64,000 nucleotides of DNA from Nonomuraea thailandensis. Its GTDB lineage: Bacteria; Actinomycetota; Actinomycetes; Streptosporangiales; Streptosporangiaceae. The stretch is taken from NCBI RefSeq assembly GCF_024172165.1, contig NZ_JAMZEB010000002.1, forward strand, positions 6,717,501-6,781,500, in the 5' to 3' direction. The position numbers and the translations under genes were made by a program. The notes under the pieces were generated by a model. That model did not search any database, had not been told where the DNA came from, and saw nothing but the letters and a program-made list of their open reading frames with translations. Of this stretch, positions 24,375-33,184 are shown piece after piece. Position 1 is the stretch's first letter; each line of letters starts with the position of its first letter.

Positions 24375-25583
24375 TCAGGCGCGCAGCAGCGTGCGCAGGT
24401 TCACGGACGGGTCGGACAGCCGGTCCGGATCGGCCGGAATCCGGCGGTCGATCATGCGGCGGGCCGCTCGCACGGCGATGGAGTCGTCCACGGCGGCGGC
24501 CGCGACGACCCAGCCGTCGCGCAGTCCGAAGACAGAGAACGCCGGGTGGTCGAACGAGCCGCGCACGACGATCTGTTCGGCGGCCTCCATGTGTCCGACG
24601 GCCTCGATGTGGCAGCCGTGCCGGTCGGTCCAGAACCACGGTGCCGTCGGTGCGGGCGGCCGGATGCCGAGGATGGTGGCCGCGGCGCGGGCGCCATCGT
24701 GCTGGGCCGCCTCCCAGTGCTCCGCGCGGGGCAGGAGCAGCCCTTTCCTGCGCATCCTGGCCGGGTCGCCGACGGCGAGCACCGCGGGGTTGCTGGTCAC
24801 CTGATGAGCGTCCACGACGATGCCGCGGTCCACTTCCAGCCCGGCCGTCGCGGCCAGCGAGGTGCTGGGCAGCATGCCCACCCCGAGCACGGCCAGGTCG
24901 AACTCCTGCGGCTCCAGGCTTGTCAGGAAGGTCGCCTTGATCCCGCGAGGGGCGTCGGCGAAGGCCGCGACACCTGTCCGTTTGACGGTGACGCCTCGGG
25001 CGTCGTGCAGGGCGTGCACCCAGGCGGCGAGTTCCGCGCCGAGGGCGGCGGTGAGCGGCGTGGCCGCCGGATCCACCAGGACGACCTCGCACCCGAAATC
25101 CACGCAGGTGGAAGCCACCTCCGCGCCGATCAGCCCGGCGCCGACCACGAGCACGCGGGCCCCGGGGGTGAGCGCGGCCCGCAGCCGGTCGGCGTCCCGG
25201 ACCGTGCGCAACACGTGCACCCGGTCACTTCCGGCACCAGGAATGGGCGGGCGAGCCGCTCCCCCACCGGTCGCCAGGACCACCCGGTCGGCGGGCACCA
25301 GGGTGCCGTCGGCCAGCTCTACGCCGCCGTCCCGGGTACGCAGGGCGGTCACCTTGGTGCGGCTGAGGAGGCGGACGCGCTGCTCGTCGTACCAGTGCGG
25401 CGGCTGCAGGGCGATCTGCTTGGAATCCTTCGATCCGGCCAGGTACTCCTTCGACAGCGGCGGCCGGTCGTAGGGGAACTCACCCGCGTCGACCAGGGTG
25501 AGGTCGCCGTCGAAGCCGCCCGCGCGCAACGCGGCGGCGGTGCTGACGCCGGCGATGCCGCCGCCGACGATGACGACCTTCAT
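24375..25583 (-). CDS. Ferredoxin reductase of the ring-hydroxylating dioxygenase
   Basis: 402 residues. FAD-binding GGGIAGVSTAAALRAGGF near the N-terminus, NADH-binding VVGAGLIGAEVASTCVDFG around 150, and the second FAD motif in PAVLAVGDPAR are all present, as in BphA4/HcaD. The C-terminal dimerisation domain is retained. It passes electrons from NADH to the Rieske ferredoxin encoded next to it (4-base overlap). Confidence 0.92.
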   Translation of the reverse strand: MKVVIVGGGIAGVSTAAALRAGGFDGDLTLVDAGEFPYDRPPLSKEYLAGSKDSKQIALQPPHWYDEQRVRLLSRTKVTALRTRDGGVELADGTLVPADRVVLATGGGAARPPIPGAGSDRVHVLRTVRDADRLRAALTPGARVLVVGAGLIGAEVASTCVDFGCEVVLVDPAATPLTAALGAELAAWVHALHDARGVTVKRTGVAAFADAPRGIKATFLTSLEPQEFDLAVLGVGMLPSTSLAATAGLEVDRGIVVDAHQVTSNPAVLAVGDPARMRRKGLLLPRAEHWEAAQHDGARAAATILGIRPPAPTAPWFWTDRHGCHIEAVGHMEAAEQIVVRGSFDHPAFSVFGLRDGWVVAAAAVDDSIAVRAARRMIDRRIPADPDRLSDPSVNLRTLLRA

Positions 25584-25915
25584 GGCGCCTGGTTGGGAAA
25601 GAGGTAGACCTCGCCGTCACGGACCTCGACCCGGTGCGGGCAGGTGCTGCGAGTGGCGGGCAGGCCCTGGACCTCGCCGTTCTTCAGGCAGAACTTGCTG
25701 GAGTGCAGGGGGCACTCGACGTAGCCGTCCTCGACCCAGCCGTCGGCCAGGGAGGCGTCCTCGTGGGTGCAGGTGTCGTCCAGCGCCCACAGGCTGCCAT
25801 CGGTGTCGCGCAGCAGCGCCACGTTGTCGTCGGTGCCGATGATCGACTTGTCGATGGCGATGCCCTCGCCCTCGGGGATGTCGTCCAGCGCCGCGACGCG
25901 GATGCCCTCGCTCAT
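25580..25915 (-). CDS. Rieske [2Fe-2S] ferredoxin of the dioxygenase
   Basis: 111 residues, one Rieske domain. Cluster ligands are Cys49 and His51 (CTH) and Cys68 and His71 (CPLH). Equivalent to HcaC/BphA3, it carries electrons from the reductase to the oxygenase. It overlaps both the alpha-subunit and the reductase genes by 4 bases. Confidence 0.94.
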   Translation of the reverse strand: MSEGIRVAALDDIPEGEGIAIDKSIIGTDDNVALLRDTDGSLWALDDTCTHEDASLADGWVEDGYVECPLHSSKFCLKNGEVQGLPATRSTCPHRVEVRDGEVYLFPNQAP

Positions 25916-27237
25916 CTGCCGTCCTCCTCGTGCCAGGCGGGGGTGGTCATCAGCTCGCGCCAGCGCGCATAGAAGGCCCGGCCGGCGGCGTCGCTGTACA
26001 GCTCACTGGTGGTGCCGGGGTGACGGCCGTCGTCGCGTTCGGAGCCGAGGCCCATCTGGTAGTTGAGCGGCACGCTGTTGGTGATGAACCCGTGCGCGAC
26101 GGCCTGCACCTCGCTCCAGTTCTCGCCGTCGTCCTGCTCGAAGATGCCGCTGGGGCCGAACGTACGCAGGTTGTACAGCCGCTGGGCCTCTCGGACCTCG
26201 GGCGGCATGGACTTGTCGACGATCGTCCAGGCCCACACCTCCATCCGGTCCGGGCCCTTGGGGTGCCAGACGCGGATGGAGCCGTTGACCGGCAGGTAGG
26301 AGAAGTTCGGGAAGACGGTGGCGTGGCCGTTCGTGAGCGGCCCCTCGACCCGGGCGTCACCGAGGCGCTCACGCAGTGCTTGGTAGTCCGTCCACTGGTG
26401 CACGGTTTTCGCGTCGAAGCGGTTCTTCGGGTGCACCGGGAAGCCGGCGCCGTGACCGTTCGGGCCGGCGTACTGGCGGCCGGTGCGGTGCACGATCTCG
26501 TCCTTGGGGCCCTTGCCGGTGGGCGAGAGGACCATGAGCGCGGAGGCGTGGCTCATGTTGACGTGGTACCAGTCGGTGGCGAACTGTTCGGCGGCCAGCT
26601 TCCAGTTGCCCTCCAGCACCCATTTGTGCACGCCGCCGACCACGACCGTGCCCTGCTCGTCGTGGTCGAGCATGGCGTCCATGTACCAGGCCATGTCGCC
26701 CAGCGACTCGCGCAGCGGCACCGGTTCGGGGTTCCAGGTGCCGAAGATCAGGCCGCGGTAGCTGTCGACGTGCGGCACCTCCACCAGGCCCCATTCCCCC
26801 GTGTCGAACGACTCTGGGTAGCCGGCCTTGTTCGGCACGCTGACCAGCTTGCCGTCCAGGTCGTAGGCCCAGCCGTGGTAGGTGCAGGTGAAGTTGCGGG
26901 TGGCGCCGTAGTCGGCGCGGCACACGCGGGCGCCGCGGTGGCGGCAGGAGTTCAGGTACGCGCGGACGCGGCGGTTGCGGTCGAGGGTGACGATGACCGG
27001 GTCCTCGCCCATGTAGGTGGTGAAGAAGTCGCCGGGCTTGTGGAACTGGTCGGCGTGCGCCAGGAACAGCCAGCTCGGCGCGAACACGCGGCGCAGCTCC
27101 TGCCGGTAGATCTGCTGATCGGTGAAGATGGCGCGATCCACCAGCCCGCCCTCGGCGTCCACCAGCCCGGAGACGTCGATGGCCGGGGCCAGCTCGGCCG
27201 GGCGCCGCAGAGCCCCGTGCGGGAGTTCGATGGTCAT
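25912..27237 (-). CDS. Aromatic-ring-hydroxylating dioxygenase, alpha subunit
   Basis: 441 residues from the ATG at 27237. The Rieske centre is CRH (Cys98, His100) and CTYH (Cys118, His121). The catalytic domain has the bridging Asp222 and iron ligands His225 and His230 in DWYHVNMSH, and an acidic stretch (EQDDGENW) likely to hold the third ligand. The enzyme adds O2 across an aromatic ring to give a cis-dihydrodiol. With the mhp genes opposite, phenylpropionate or cinnamate is the best substrate guess, although other alkyl- or aryl-benzenes cannot be excluded. No clear ribosome site precedes the ATG, so the mRNA may be leaderless. First gene of the leftward operon. Confidence 0.93.
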   Translation of the reverse strand: MTIELPHGALRRPAELAPAIDVSGLVDAEGGLVDRAIFTDQQIYRQELRRVFAPSWLFLAHADQFHKPGDFFTTYMGEDPVIVTLDRNRRVRAYLNSCRHRGARVCRADYGATRNFTCTYHGWAYDLDGKLVSVPNKAGYPESFDTGEWGLVEVPHVDSYRGLIFGTWNPEPVPLRESLGDMAWYMDAMLDHDEQGTVVVGGVHKWVLEGNWKLAAEQFATDWYHVNMSHASALMVLSPTGKGPKDEIVHRTGRQYAGPNGHGAGFPVHPKNRFDAKTVHQWTDYQALRERLGDARVEGPLTNGHATVFPNFSYLPVNGSIRVWHPKGPDRMEVWAWTIVDKSMPPEVREAQRLYNLRTFGPSGIFEQDDGENWSEVQAVAHGFITNSVPLNYQMGLGSERDDGRHPGTTSELYSDAAGRAFYARWRELMTTPAWHEEDGR

Positions 27238-27280
27238 GGGCGTAAGACAACAGGGCGCCGGGCTCGCTCTTCCAACGCTC

Positions 27281-27297
27281 GTTCCGTACAACGGCAC
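27281..27297. promoter_or_regulatory. Dyad between the divergent catabolic operons
   Basis: GTTCCGT-ACA-ACGGCAC is a 17-bp near-palindrome midway in the 102-base gap between the dioxygenase and MDR genes. Its half-sites resemble those upstream of the IclR gene (GTCCGT/ACGGAC). Confidence 0.4.
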
Positions 27298-27339
27298 ACA
27301 AGCTGTCGGAGATCGGTGCTGGTCAGACAACGTTGCAGC

Positions 27340-28317
27340 ATGCTTGCCGCCACCGCCGTCTCCCAGAGCGCGACCGACCCGCTGTCCGGGCTGGTCCTGG
27401 GCGACGTCCCCAAGCCCGAACCCCGGCCTGGCTGGTCGATCGTCCGGGTCGTCTCGTCCTCGCTGAACATGCACGACCTGTGGACGCTGCGCGGTGTCGG
27501 CCACCCGCCCGAGCGGCTGCCGATCATCCTCGGCTGCGACGCCGCCGGCTACGACGAGGACGGCAACGAGGTCATCGTGCACCCGGTCATCGCCGACCCG
27601 GACGCCGGGCGCGGCGACGAGACCCTGGACCCGAACCGGGCGCTGCTGTCGGAGCAGCACGACGGCGCGTTCGCCGAGTACCTGACCGTGCCGACCCGCA
27701 ACCTGATCCCCAAGCCGTCGTGGCTGTCGTTCGACGAGGCCGCCTGCCTCCCAGTCGCCTGGACGACCGCGTACCGGATGCTATTCACCCAGGCGCAGGT
27801 CAGGGCCGGGGATCGGGTGCTCGTGCAGGGCGCGGGCGGCGGCGTCGCCTCGGCCGCGATCAAGCTGGCCGTCGCCGCCGGGGCCGTCGTGTACGCCACC
27901 AGCCGCAGCGCGGACAAGCTCGCCCAGGCCCTGTCCTGGGGCGCTCGCGCCGCCGTCCCGACCGGGGAGCGGCTCCCCGAGCGCGTCGACGTGGTGATCG
28001 AGACGGTCGGCGAGGCCACCTGGACGCACTCGCTGAAGGCGCTGCGCCCCGGCGGCACGATCGTCATCGCCGGCGCGACCAGCGGCACCAACCCGCCCGC
28101 CGACCTCGGCCGCATCTTCTATCTGCAACAACGCATCCTCGGCTCGACCGGCTGCACCCGCAGCGAGCTGGTCGCGCTGCTCAACCTGATGGACGCGACG
28201 GGCCTGCGCCCGGTGATCGACCGCACGCTGCCGCTGGACGAGATTCACAAGGGTTTCCAGCTCATGCTCGACGGGCGGCTCACCGGCAAGCTCGTCATTA
28301 AGGAGATCACCTCATGA
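27340..28317 (+). CDS. MDR-superfamily (alcohol dehydrogenase/quinone oxidoreductase-like) enzyme
   Basis: 325 residues. An N-terminal GroES-like domain (SSSLNMHDLWTLRGVG, GCDAAGYDEDGNEV) is followed by a Rossmann domain with GAGGGVASAAIKLAVAAGA near 175. The structural-zinc Cys loop of classical alcohol dehydrogenases is absent. The enzyme should reduce or oxidise a carbonyl, enone or quinone with NAD(P)H. It heads the mhp operon and overlaps mhpB by 4 bases. Its place in the pathway is not obvious, as E. coli lacks it. The longer frame running upstream is antisense to the dioxygenase gene and is not coding. Confidence 0.85.
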   Translation: MLAATAVSQSATDPLSGLVLGDVPKPEPRPGWSIVRVVSSSLNMHDLWTLRGVGHPPERLPIILGCDAAGYDEDGNEVIVHPVIADPDAGRGDETLDPNRALLSEQHDGAFAEYLTVPTRNLIPKPSWLSFDEAACLPVAWTTAYRMLFTQAQVRAGDRVLVQGAGGGVASAAIKLAVAAGAVVYATSRSADKLAQALSWGARAAVPTGERLPERVDVVIETVGEATWTHSLKALRPGGTIVIAGATSGTNPPADLGRIFYLQQRILGSTGCTRSELVALLNLMDATGLRPVIDRTLPLDEIHKGFQLMLDGRLTGKLVIKEITS

Positions 28318-29261
28318 TCACCGCAGCAGTCGGCCTGTCCCACTCCCCCTTGATCGGCAAGAACGATCCGGCCCCGGACGTGCTCGCGGCCGTGGACGCC
28401 GCGGTGGACGAGGCCCGCGCCTTCGTACGTGCCTTCGATCCCGAGCTGGTCGTGCTGTACGCGCCCGACCACTACAACGGCTTCTTCTACAAGGAGATGC
28501 CGCCGTTCTGCCTCGCCACCGAGGCGAACGCGGTCGGCGACTTCGGCTCGGCGGCCGGGCCGCTGTCAGTGGACACCGAGGCCGCCCGCGCCATCGCCCG
28601 CGATGTGCTCGATCACGGCGTCGATCTGACGATCTCGGCCCGGATGACCGTGGACCACGGGTTCGTCCAGCCGTTGGAGGTGCTGTTCGGCGGCATCGAC
28701 CGCGTCCCCGTCGTCCCGGTCTTCGTCAACGGCGTCGCCACCCCGCTCGGGCCGGTCAGCCGCATCCGCGCGCTCGGCACCGCCATCGGCGAGGCCGCCG
28801 CCGAGTTGGACCGGCGGGTGCTGTTCCTCGGCTCCGGCGGGCTCTCGCACGACCCGCCCGTGCCCGTGCTGGACGGCGCGCCGCCCCGCGTCGCCGACGC
28901 CCTCATCGAGGGCCACCCACCCACCCCCGAGCAGCGGCTGCGTGGCGAGCAGCGGGTGATCCAGGCCGGCCGCGACTACGCCGCAGGCTCGACGGCGATG
29001 ATCCCCATCAACCCCGAGTGGGACAACCTGGTCCTCGACACCCTCGCCGGCGGACGCCTGGAGGACGTGGACGGCTGGAGCGTGGAGTGGATGGGCGCCG
29101 AGGGCGGCGGCTCCGCGCATGAGGTGCGGACGTGGATCGCGGCGTTCGCCTCCCTGGCCGCCACCGGCAAATACCGGATGACCTCCCGCTTCTACCGAGC
29201 CATCCCCGAATGGATCGCGGGCTTCGCCGTCGCCACCGCCACACAGGAGGCCACGCGATGA
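28314..29261 (+). CDS. mhpB: 2,3-Dihydroxyphenylpropionate/2,3-dihydroxycinnamate 1,2-dioxygenase
   Basis: 315 residues, one of the class III (LigB-type) extradiol dioxygenases. His115 (in MTVDHGF) and His179 (in GGLSHDPP) fall at exactly the positions of the two catalytic histidines of E. coli MhpB. GLSHSPLIG at the N-terminus supplies an iron-ligand His, and the C-terminus FYRAIPEWIAGFA is also MhpB-like. It opens the catechol ring between C1 and C2 next to the propionate side chain, feeding the MhpC-like hydrolase. Overlaps both neighbours by 4 bases. This is the strongest pointer to phenylpropionate as the pathway substrate. Confidence 0.95.
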   Translation: MITAAVGLSHSPLIGKNDPAPDVLAAVDAAVDEARAFVRAFDPELVVLYAPDHYNGFFYKEMPPFCLATEANAVGDFGSAAGPLSVDTEAARAIARDVLDHGVDLTISARMTVDHGFVQPLEVLFGGIDRVPVVPVFVNGVATPLGPVSRIRALGTAIGEAAAELDRRVLFLGSGGLSHDPPVPVLDGAPPRVADALIEGHPPTPEQRLRGEQRVIQAGRDYAAGSTAMIPINPEWDNLVLDTLAGGRLEDVDGWSVEWMGAEGGGSAHEVRTWIAAFASLAATGKYRMTSRFYRAIPEWIAGFAVATATQEATR

Positions 29262-30022
29262 CCGCCATGGACGAGGCCGTGGACCGGCTGGCAGATGCGG
29301 CTCTTACCGGCAAGCCGTGCCGGCCGGTCCGCGACCTCATCACTGACCTCGCGGACGCCTACCAGGTGCAGCGCCTGCTGAACGCCCGCCGCCACACCGC
29401 CCCAGTGACCGGCCGGAAGATCGGCCTCACCTCGCCCGCCGTTCAGCAGCAGCTTGGCGTGGACCAGCCCGACTTCGGCGTGCTCTTCGCCGACATGGAG
29501 GTCACCGGTTCCACGCGTGCGGACCTCCTGATGCAGCCCAAGATCGAGGCCGAGATCGCCTTCGTACTCGCCGCCGACCTGTCCGGCGACCTCGACCTGG
29601 CGGCGGTGCGGGCGGCGGTCGCCTACGCCGTCCCCGCCATGGAGATCGTCGACAGCCGCATCGCCGACTGGGACATCACCATCATCGACACCGTCGCCGA
29701 CAACGCCTCCAGCGGCCTGTACGTCCTGGGCACCGACCAGCTCCCGCTGACCGCGTTCGAGCCGGTCGAAGCCACCATGCGAATGTACGCCGACGACCGG
29801 CTCGTCTCCGAGGGCACCGGGACCGCCTGCCTCGGCGACCCGCTCAACGCGCTGCTGTGGCTGGCCCGCACCGCCTCCGACCACGGCGACCCGCTACGCG
29901 CCGGCCAGGTGATCCTGTCCGGTGCCCTGGGACCGATGGTCCCCATCTCCCCCGGCACCACCGTAAAGGCCGACATTTCAGGACTCGGCACGGTGGCCGT
30001 GACCTTCGAGGACAAGGCATGA
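29258..30022 (+). CDS. mhpD: 2-Keto-4-pentenoate (2-hydroxypentadienoate) hydratase
   Basis: 254 residues from the ATG at 29258, preceded by AGGAGG. It has the FAH-type fold of the MhpD family: GRKIGLTSPAVQQQLGV, then the metal-binding IEAEIAFVLAADL (Glu residues) and AMEIVDSRIADW. It adds water to 2-hydroxypenta-2,4-dienoate, giving 4-hydroxy-2-oxovalerate for MhpE. Overlaps mhpB and mhpF. Confidence 0.95.
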   Translation: MTAMDEAVDRLADAALTGKPCRPVRDLITDLADAYQVQRLLNARRHTAPVTGRKIGLTSPAVQQQLGVDQPDFGVLFADMEVTGSTRADLLMQPKIEAEIAFVLAADLSGDLDLAAVRAAVAYAVPAMEIVDSRIADWDITIIDTVADNASSGLYVLGTDQLPLTAFEPVEATMRMYADDRLVSEGTGTACLGDPLNALLWLARTASDHGDPLRAGQVILSGALGPMVPISPGTTVKADISGLGTVAVTFEDKA

Positions 30023-30939
30023 ACAAGACCAAAGTGGCCGTGATCGGCTCCGGCAACATCGGCACCGACTTGATGATCAAGGTACTGCGCCTCTCCGGCA
30101 CTCTGGAGATGGGCGCCATGGTCGGCATCGACCCTTCCTCGGACGGGCTGGCCCGCGCCCGCCGCCTCAAGGTGCCCACCACCCACGAGGGCGTGGACGG
30201 CCTGATCGCCATGGACGGCTTCGCCGACATCGGCATCGTCTTCGACGCCACCTCCGCCAAGGCCCACGTCGCCAACGCCGCCAAGCTGGAGCCGTACGGC
30301 AAGACCCTCATCGACCTGACCCCCGCCGCGATCGGCCCGTTCGTCGTCCCCCCGGTCAACCTGGACGCCCACCTCGGCGCGCCCAACCTCAACATGGTCA
30401 CCTGCGGCGGCCAGGCCACCATCCCCATCGTGCACGCCGTCTCCCGCGTCACCCCCGTCGCCTACGCCGAGATCGTCGCCTCCATCGCCTCCAAGTCGGC
30501 CGGCCCCGGCACCCGGGCCAACATCGACGAGTTCACCGAGACCACCTCGGCCGCCATCCAAAGCGTCGGCGGCGCCGGCCGCGGCAAGGCGATCATCGTG
30601 CTCAACCCCGCCGACCCACCGCTCATCATGCGCGACACCGTCTTCTGCCTGACCGGCGACGCCGACCACGACGCCGTCCGCGCCTCCATCGAAGAGATGG
30701 TCGCCGAAGTGGCGAAGTACGTCCCCGGCTACCGCCTCAAGCAGGACGTGCAGTTCACGCCGGTCGACGAGCCGGTCACCACGCTCACCCCCGAGCCGGT
30801 CACCACCCGCGTGTCGGTGTTCCTGGAGGTGGAGGGCGCCGCCCACTACCTGCCCGCCTACGCCGGCAACCTCGACATCATGACCTCGGCCGCGCTGCGC
30901 GTCGCCGAACGCATCGCCATCGCTGGAGCCACCGCATGA
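30019..30939 (+). CDS. mhpF: Acetaldehyde dehydrogenase (acylating)
   Basis: 306 residues. The NAD-binding GSGNIGTDLMIKVLR is at the N-terminus, and the catalytic Cys129 sits in MVTCGGQATIP. It converts acetaldehyde and CoA to acetyl-CoA. Its partner aldolase gene overlaps the stop codon; in this family the two enzymes form a complex and channel acetaldehyde. The gene uses almost exclusively G/C third bases. Confidence 0.96.
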   Translation: MNKTKVAVIGSGNIGTDLMIKVLRLSGTLEMGAMVGIDPSSDGLARARRLKVPTTHEGVDGLIAMDGFADIGIVFDATSAKAHVANAAKLEPYGKTLIDLTPAAIGPFVVPPVNLDAHLGAPNLNMVTCGGQATIPIVHAVSRVTPVAYAEIVASIASKSAGPGTRANIDEFTETTSAAIQSVGGAGRGKAIIVLNPADPPLIMRDTVFCLTGDADHDAVRASIEEMVAEVAKYVPGYRLKQDVQFTPVDEPVTTLTPEPVTTRVSVFLEVEGAAHYLPAYAGNLDIMTSAALRVAERIAIAGATA

Positions 30940-31937
30940 GCCTCTACATCCAGGACGTCACCCTCAGGGACGGCATGCACGCCGTCCGCCACCGCATCAC
31001 CCCGCGCGACGTCGGCCGCATCGTCGCCGCCCTCGACACCGCCGGCGTGGACGCCATCGAGGTCGCCCACGGCGACGGCCTCGCCGGCGCCTCGATCAAC
31101 TACGGCCCCGGCAGCAACACCGACTGGGAATGGATCGAAGCCGCCGCCGAAAACCTCAACCGGGCCACGCTCACCACTCTCCTGCTGCCCGGCATCGGCA
31201 CCATCGCCGAGCTCAAGCACGCCTACTCCCTCGGCGTGCGCTCCATCCGCATCGCCACCCACTGCACCGAGGCCGACGTCGCCGCCCAGCACATCACCAC
31301 CGCCCGCGAGATAGGCATGGACGTGGCCGGCTTCCTCATGCTCAGCCACATGGCACCCCCCGCCGAACTGGCCAAGCAGGCCAAGCTGATGGAGTCCTAC
31401 GGCGCCCACTGCGTCTACGTCACCGACTCCGGCGGCCGCCTCACCATGGACGGCGTCCGCGACCGCATCCGCGCCTACCGCGACGTCCTGAACCCGGACA
31501 CCCAGCTCGGCATCCACGCCCACCAGAACCTGTCTCTGGCCGTCGCCAACAGCGTCGTCGCCGTCGAGGAAGGCGTCACCCGCGTGGACGCCTCCCTGGC
31601 CGGGCACGGCGCGGGCGCCGGCAACTGCCCCATCGAGCCGTTCATCGCCGTCGCCAACCTCAACGAGTGGAAGCACGGCTGCGACCTGTTCGCCCTGCAG
31701 GACGCCGCCGACGACATTGTCCGCCCCCTCCAGGACCGCCCCGTCCAGGTGGACCGCGAGACCCTCACGCTCGGCTACGCCGGCGCCTACTCCAGCTTCC
31801 TGCGCCACGCCGAGGCCGCCTCCCGCCAGTACGGCATCGACGTGCGCACCATCCTGCTCGAAGTCGGCCGCCGCCGGCTCGTCGGCGGTCAGGAAGACAT
31901 GATCGTCGACATCGCCCTCGACTTGCTCGGCAAGTAA
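30936..31937 (+). CDS. mhpE: 4-Hydroxy-2-oxovalerate aldolase
   Basis: 333 residues. DVTLRDGMHAVRH near the N-terminus carries the Arg-Asp-His active-site residues of the HMGL-like TIM barrel. The metal-binding HAHQN (GIHAHQNLSLAV) and the C-terminal communication domain are present, so the protein is full length. It splits 4-hydroxy-2-oxovalerate into pyruvate and acetaldehyde, completing the lower pathway. Last gene of the operon, followed by a hairpin. Confidence 0.96.
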   Translation: MSLYIQDVTLRDGMHAVRHRITPRDVGRIVAALDTAGVDAIEVAHGDGLAGASINYGPGSNTDWEWIEAAAENLNRATLTTLLLPGIGTIAELKHAYSLGVRSIRIATHCTEADVAAQHITTAREIGMDVAGFLMLSHMAPPAELAKQAKLMESYGAHCVYVTDSGGRLTMDGVRDRIRAYRDVLNPDTQLGIHAHQNLSLAVANSVVAVEEGVTRVDASLAGHGAGAGNCPIEPFIAVANLNEWKHGCDLFALQDAADDIVRPLQDRPVQVDRETLTLGYAGAYSSFLRHAEAASRQYGIDVRTILLEVGRRRLVGGQEDMIVDIALDLLGK

Positions 31938-31959
31938 CCCAGGCGCCCGATCCGCTGCA

Positions 31960-31986
31960 GACTCATGGCGGACCCTTCCGTGAGTC
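31960..31986. terminator. Terminator between mhpE and the convergent membrane-protein gene
   Basis: GACTCA/TGAGTC outer arms and CGGA/TCCG inner arms form a hairpin with a 3-base bulge, 22 bases after the mhpE stop. It can serve both convergent genes. Confidence 0.5.
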
Positions 31987-32053
31987 AGCGATGGCGTGGG
32001 ATGCAGTGGTTCCATCCGACCGTATCAAGGCAGCGGAGCCGGACGCTCGGCTC

Positions 32054-32824
32054 CTATTTGACGCTTCCGTACACCTTGATGCGGTCGATGGTGAACGCCG
32101 GCACGGTCGTGCTTCCGCCCATCTGAGTCTCATAGCTGAAACTGCCGATGACCGTCACATAAGCCTGGAACAAATCACCCTCCACCACATCCGCCAGGCG
32201 TGACTTCGTGCCGCGCAGCTCCGTGTTCTGCTCGAAATCGGTGTAGCCGGAGGACGCCTGCAGTTTGACCGGGCCGGTGTTCGCGAGGAACCTGTCATTC
32301 CCGGTAGCCGCGTCGAACTGGCGGACCTCGCCGTAAATGACGTATTGACGGTCGGCGTAGGCGTCGGGATCCTTCACCAGTTTGTCGAAACCTCGCGTGG
32401 TGAGCGGCCGGTAGTCGGCGGCTCGAAAAGCACTCTTGGTCGGCTCGGGTGTCTGTTCCACCTGCGCTGCCGTCGAACCGCTGCTCGCCGGCGGTTCCGT
32501 CGATGCGACCAGTCCGGCGAGCAGTCCGAGGCCGAGCAGCACGACGGCCACCGCCAGGCCCGCATATCCAAGGATCAGTCCTGCGATGGCCAGCCCGGTT
32601 CCTGCGGCGTGCGTTCTGCGGCTGGCCGACAGCCCTATGTGGCCGAACACGACGGCCAGCAGGCTGCCGAGGCCGTAAATCCATAACAGGCCGAGCACGA
32701 GCGACGCGACCGCCGGCCCGTTGACCCCGCGTCTGGGCGGTGGCGCGTACGGTTGATAAGAAGGGGCTTCATGATGGTAAGGCCCCGAGTGCGGGGGATA
32801 GCTGGGAGGCTGCTGACCGTACAC
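32054..32824 (-). CDS. DUF4190-like membrane protein with extracytoplasmic domain
   Basis: About 256 residues from a GTG at 32824 preceded by GAAGAGG; an ATG 12 codons upstream (32860) is possible. A Pro/Tyr-rich cytoplasmic tail (YGQQPPSYPPHSGPYHH) is followed by two membrane segments (VASLVLGLLWIYGLGSLLAV and LAIAGLILGYAGLAVAVVLL) in the DUF4190 arrangement. A linker and a C-terminal domain of about 130 residues follow (YVIYGEVRQFDAATGN), resembling OB-like or DUF-type extracellular domains. Role unknown. It stands alone, convergent with mhpE. Confidence 0.8.
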   Translation of the reverse strand: MYGQQPPSYPPHSGPYHHEAPSYQPYAPPPRRGVNGPAVASLVLGLLWIYGLGSLLAVVFGHIGLSASRRTHAAGTGLAIAGLILGYAGLAVAVVLLGLGLLAGLVASTEPPASSGSTAAQVEQTPEPTKSAFRAADYRPLTTRGFDKLVKDPDAYADRQYVIYGEVRQFDAATGNDRFLANTGPVKLQASSGYTDFEQNTELRGTKSRLADVVEGDLFQAYVTVIGSFSYETQMGGSTTVPAFTIDRIKVYGSVK

Positions 32825-32942
32825 GCGATCCCTCTTCCCGAAAGTTTTGGACCGTGACAAGAAGCGGTATCTTAAGCGCAGATGATCACTAATTGATTAC
32901 CTTCAGCGGGAATTTCAGAGCCGAAGCCGTCATCGCCGCCAC

Positions 32943-33138
32943 TCAGTTCATCAAGAGGAGAGTCCAGGCCACGTGAAAGGCGAGCTTGCGGAGTCGTCCG
33001 GTGATGTTCCAGGTCGTGCGGTCACCGGGCACGAGGACGCCCGGCCGCAGCCCGATGGTGCTGCCGACCTGGAAGTCACCGTTCCCGAGGCCAAGGCCGT
33101 CCACAACCCGGAACGGCCGGGTCGGCGGCGCGCCGATC
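32943..33138 (-). pseudogene. 3' remnant of an unknown gene cut by the IS element
   Basis: The minus strand encodes a 65-residue open stretch up to the IS boundary, with excellent coding character, reading RPFRVVDGLGLGNGDF, then GLRPGVLVPGDRTTWN and ending LAFHVAWTLLLMN before a TGA. No start remains; the 5' part was not found on the other side of the IS. The protein family is not recognised. Confidence 0.5.
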
Positions 33139-33184
33139 GTGTGCCGCTCGAATATTGAGTTACGTGGTCTGAGCTGCGGTTAAG
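33139..33184 (+). repeat. Left terminal inverted repeat of the IS
   Basis: Two conserved blocks (14 and 15 bases) separated by 17 variable bases; the matching end is at 34296-34341. Confidence 0.65.

Noticed and set aside
25930..27339. Plus-strand extension that would make the MDR enzyme a 795-residue protein
   Set aside because: The extension is antisense to the Rieske dioxygenase alpha-subunit gene; MDR homology starts only at the ATG 27340.
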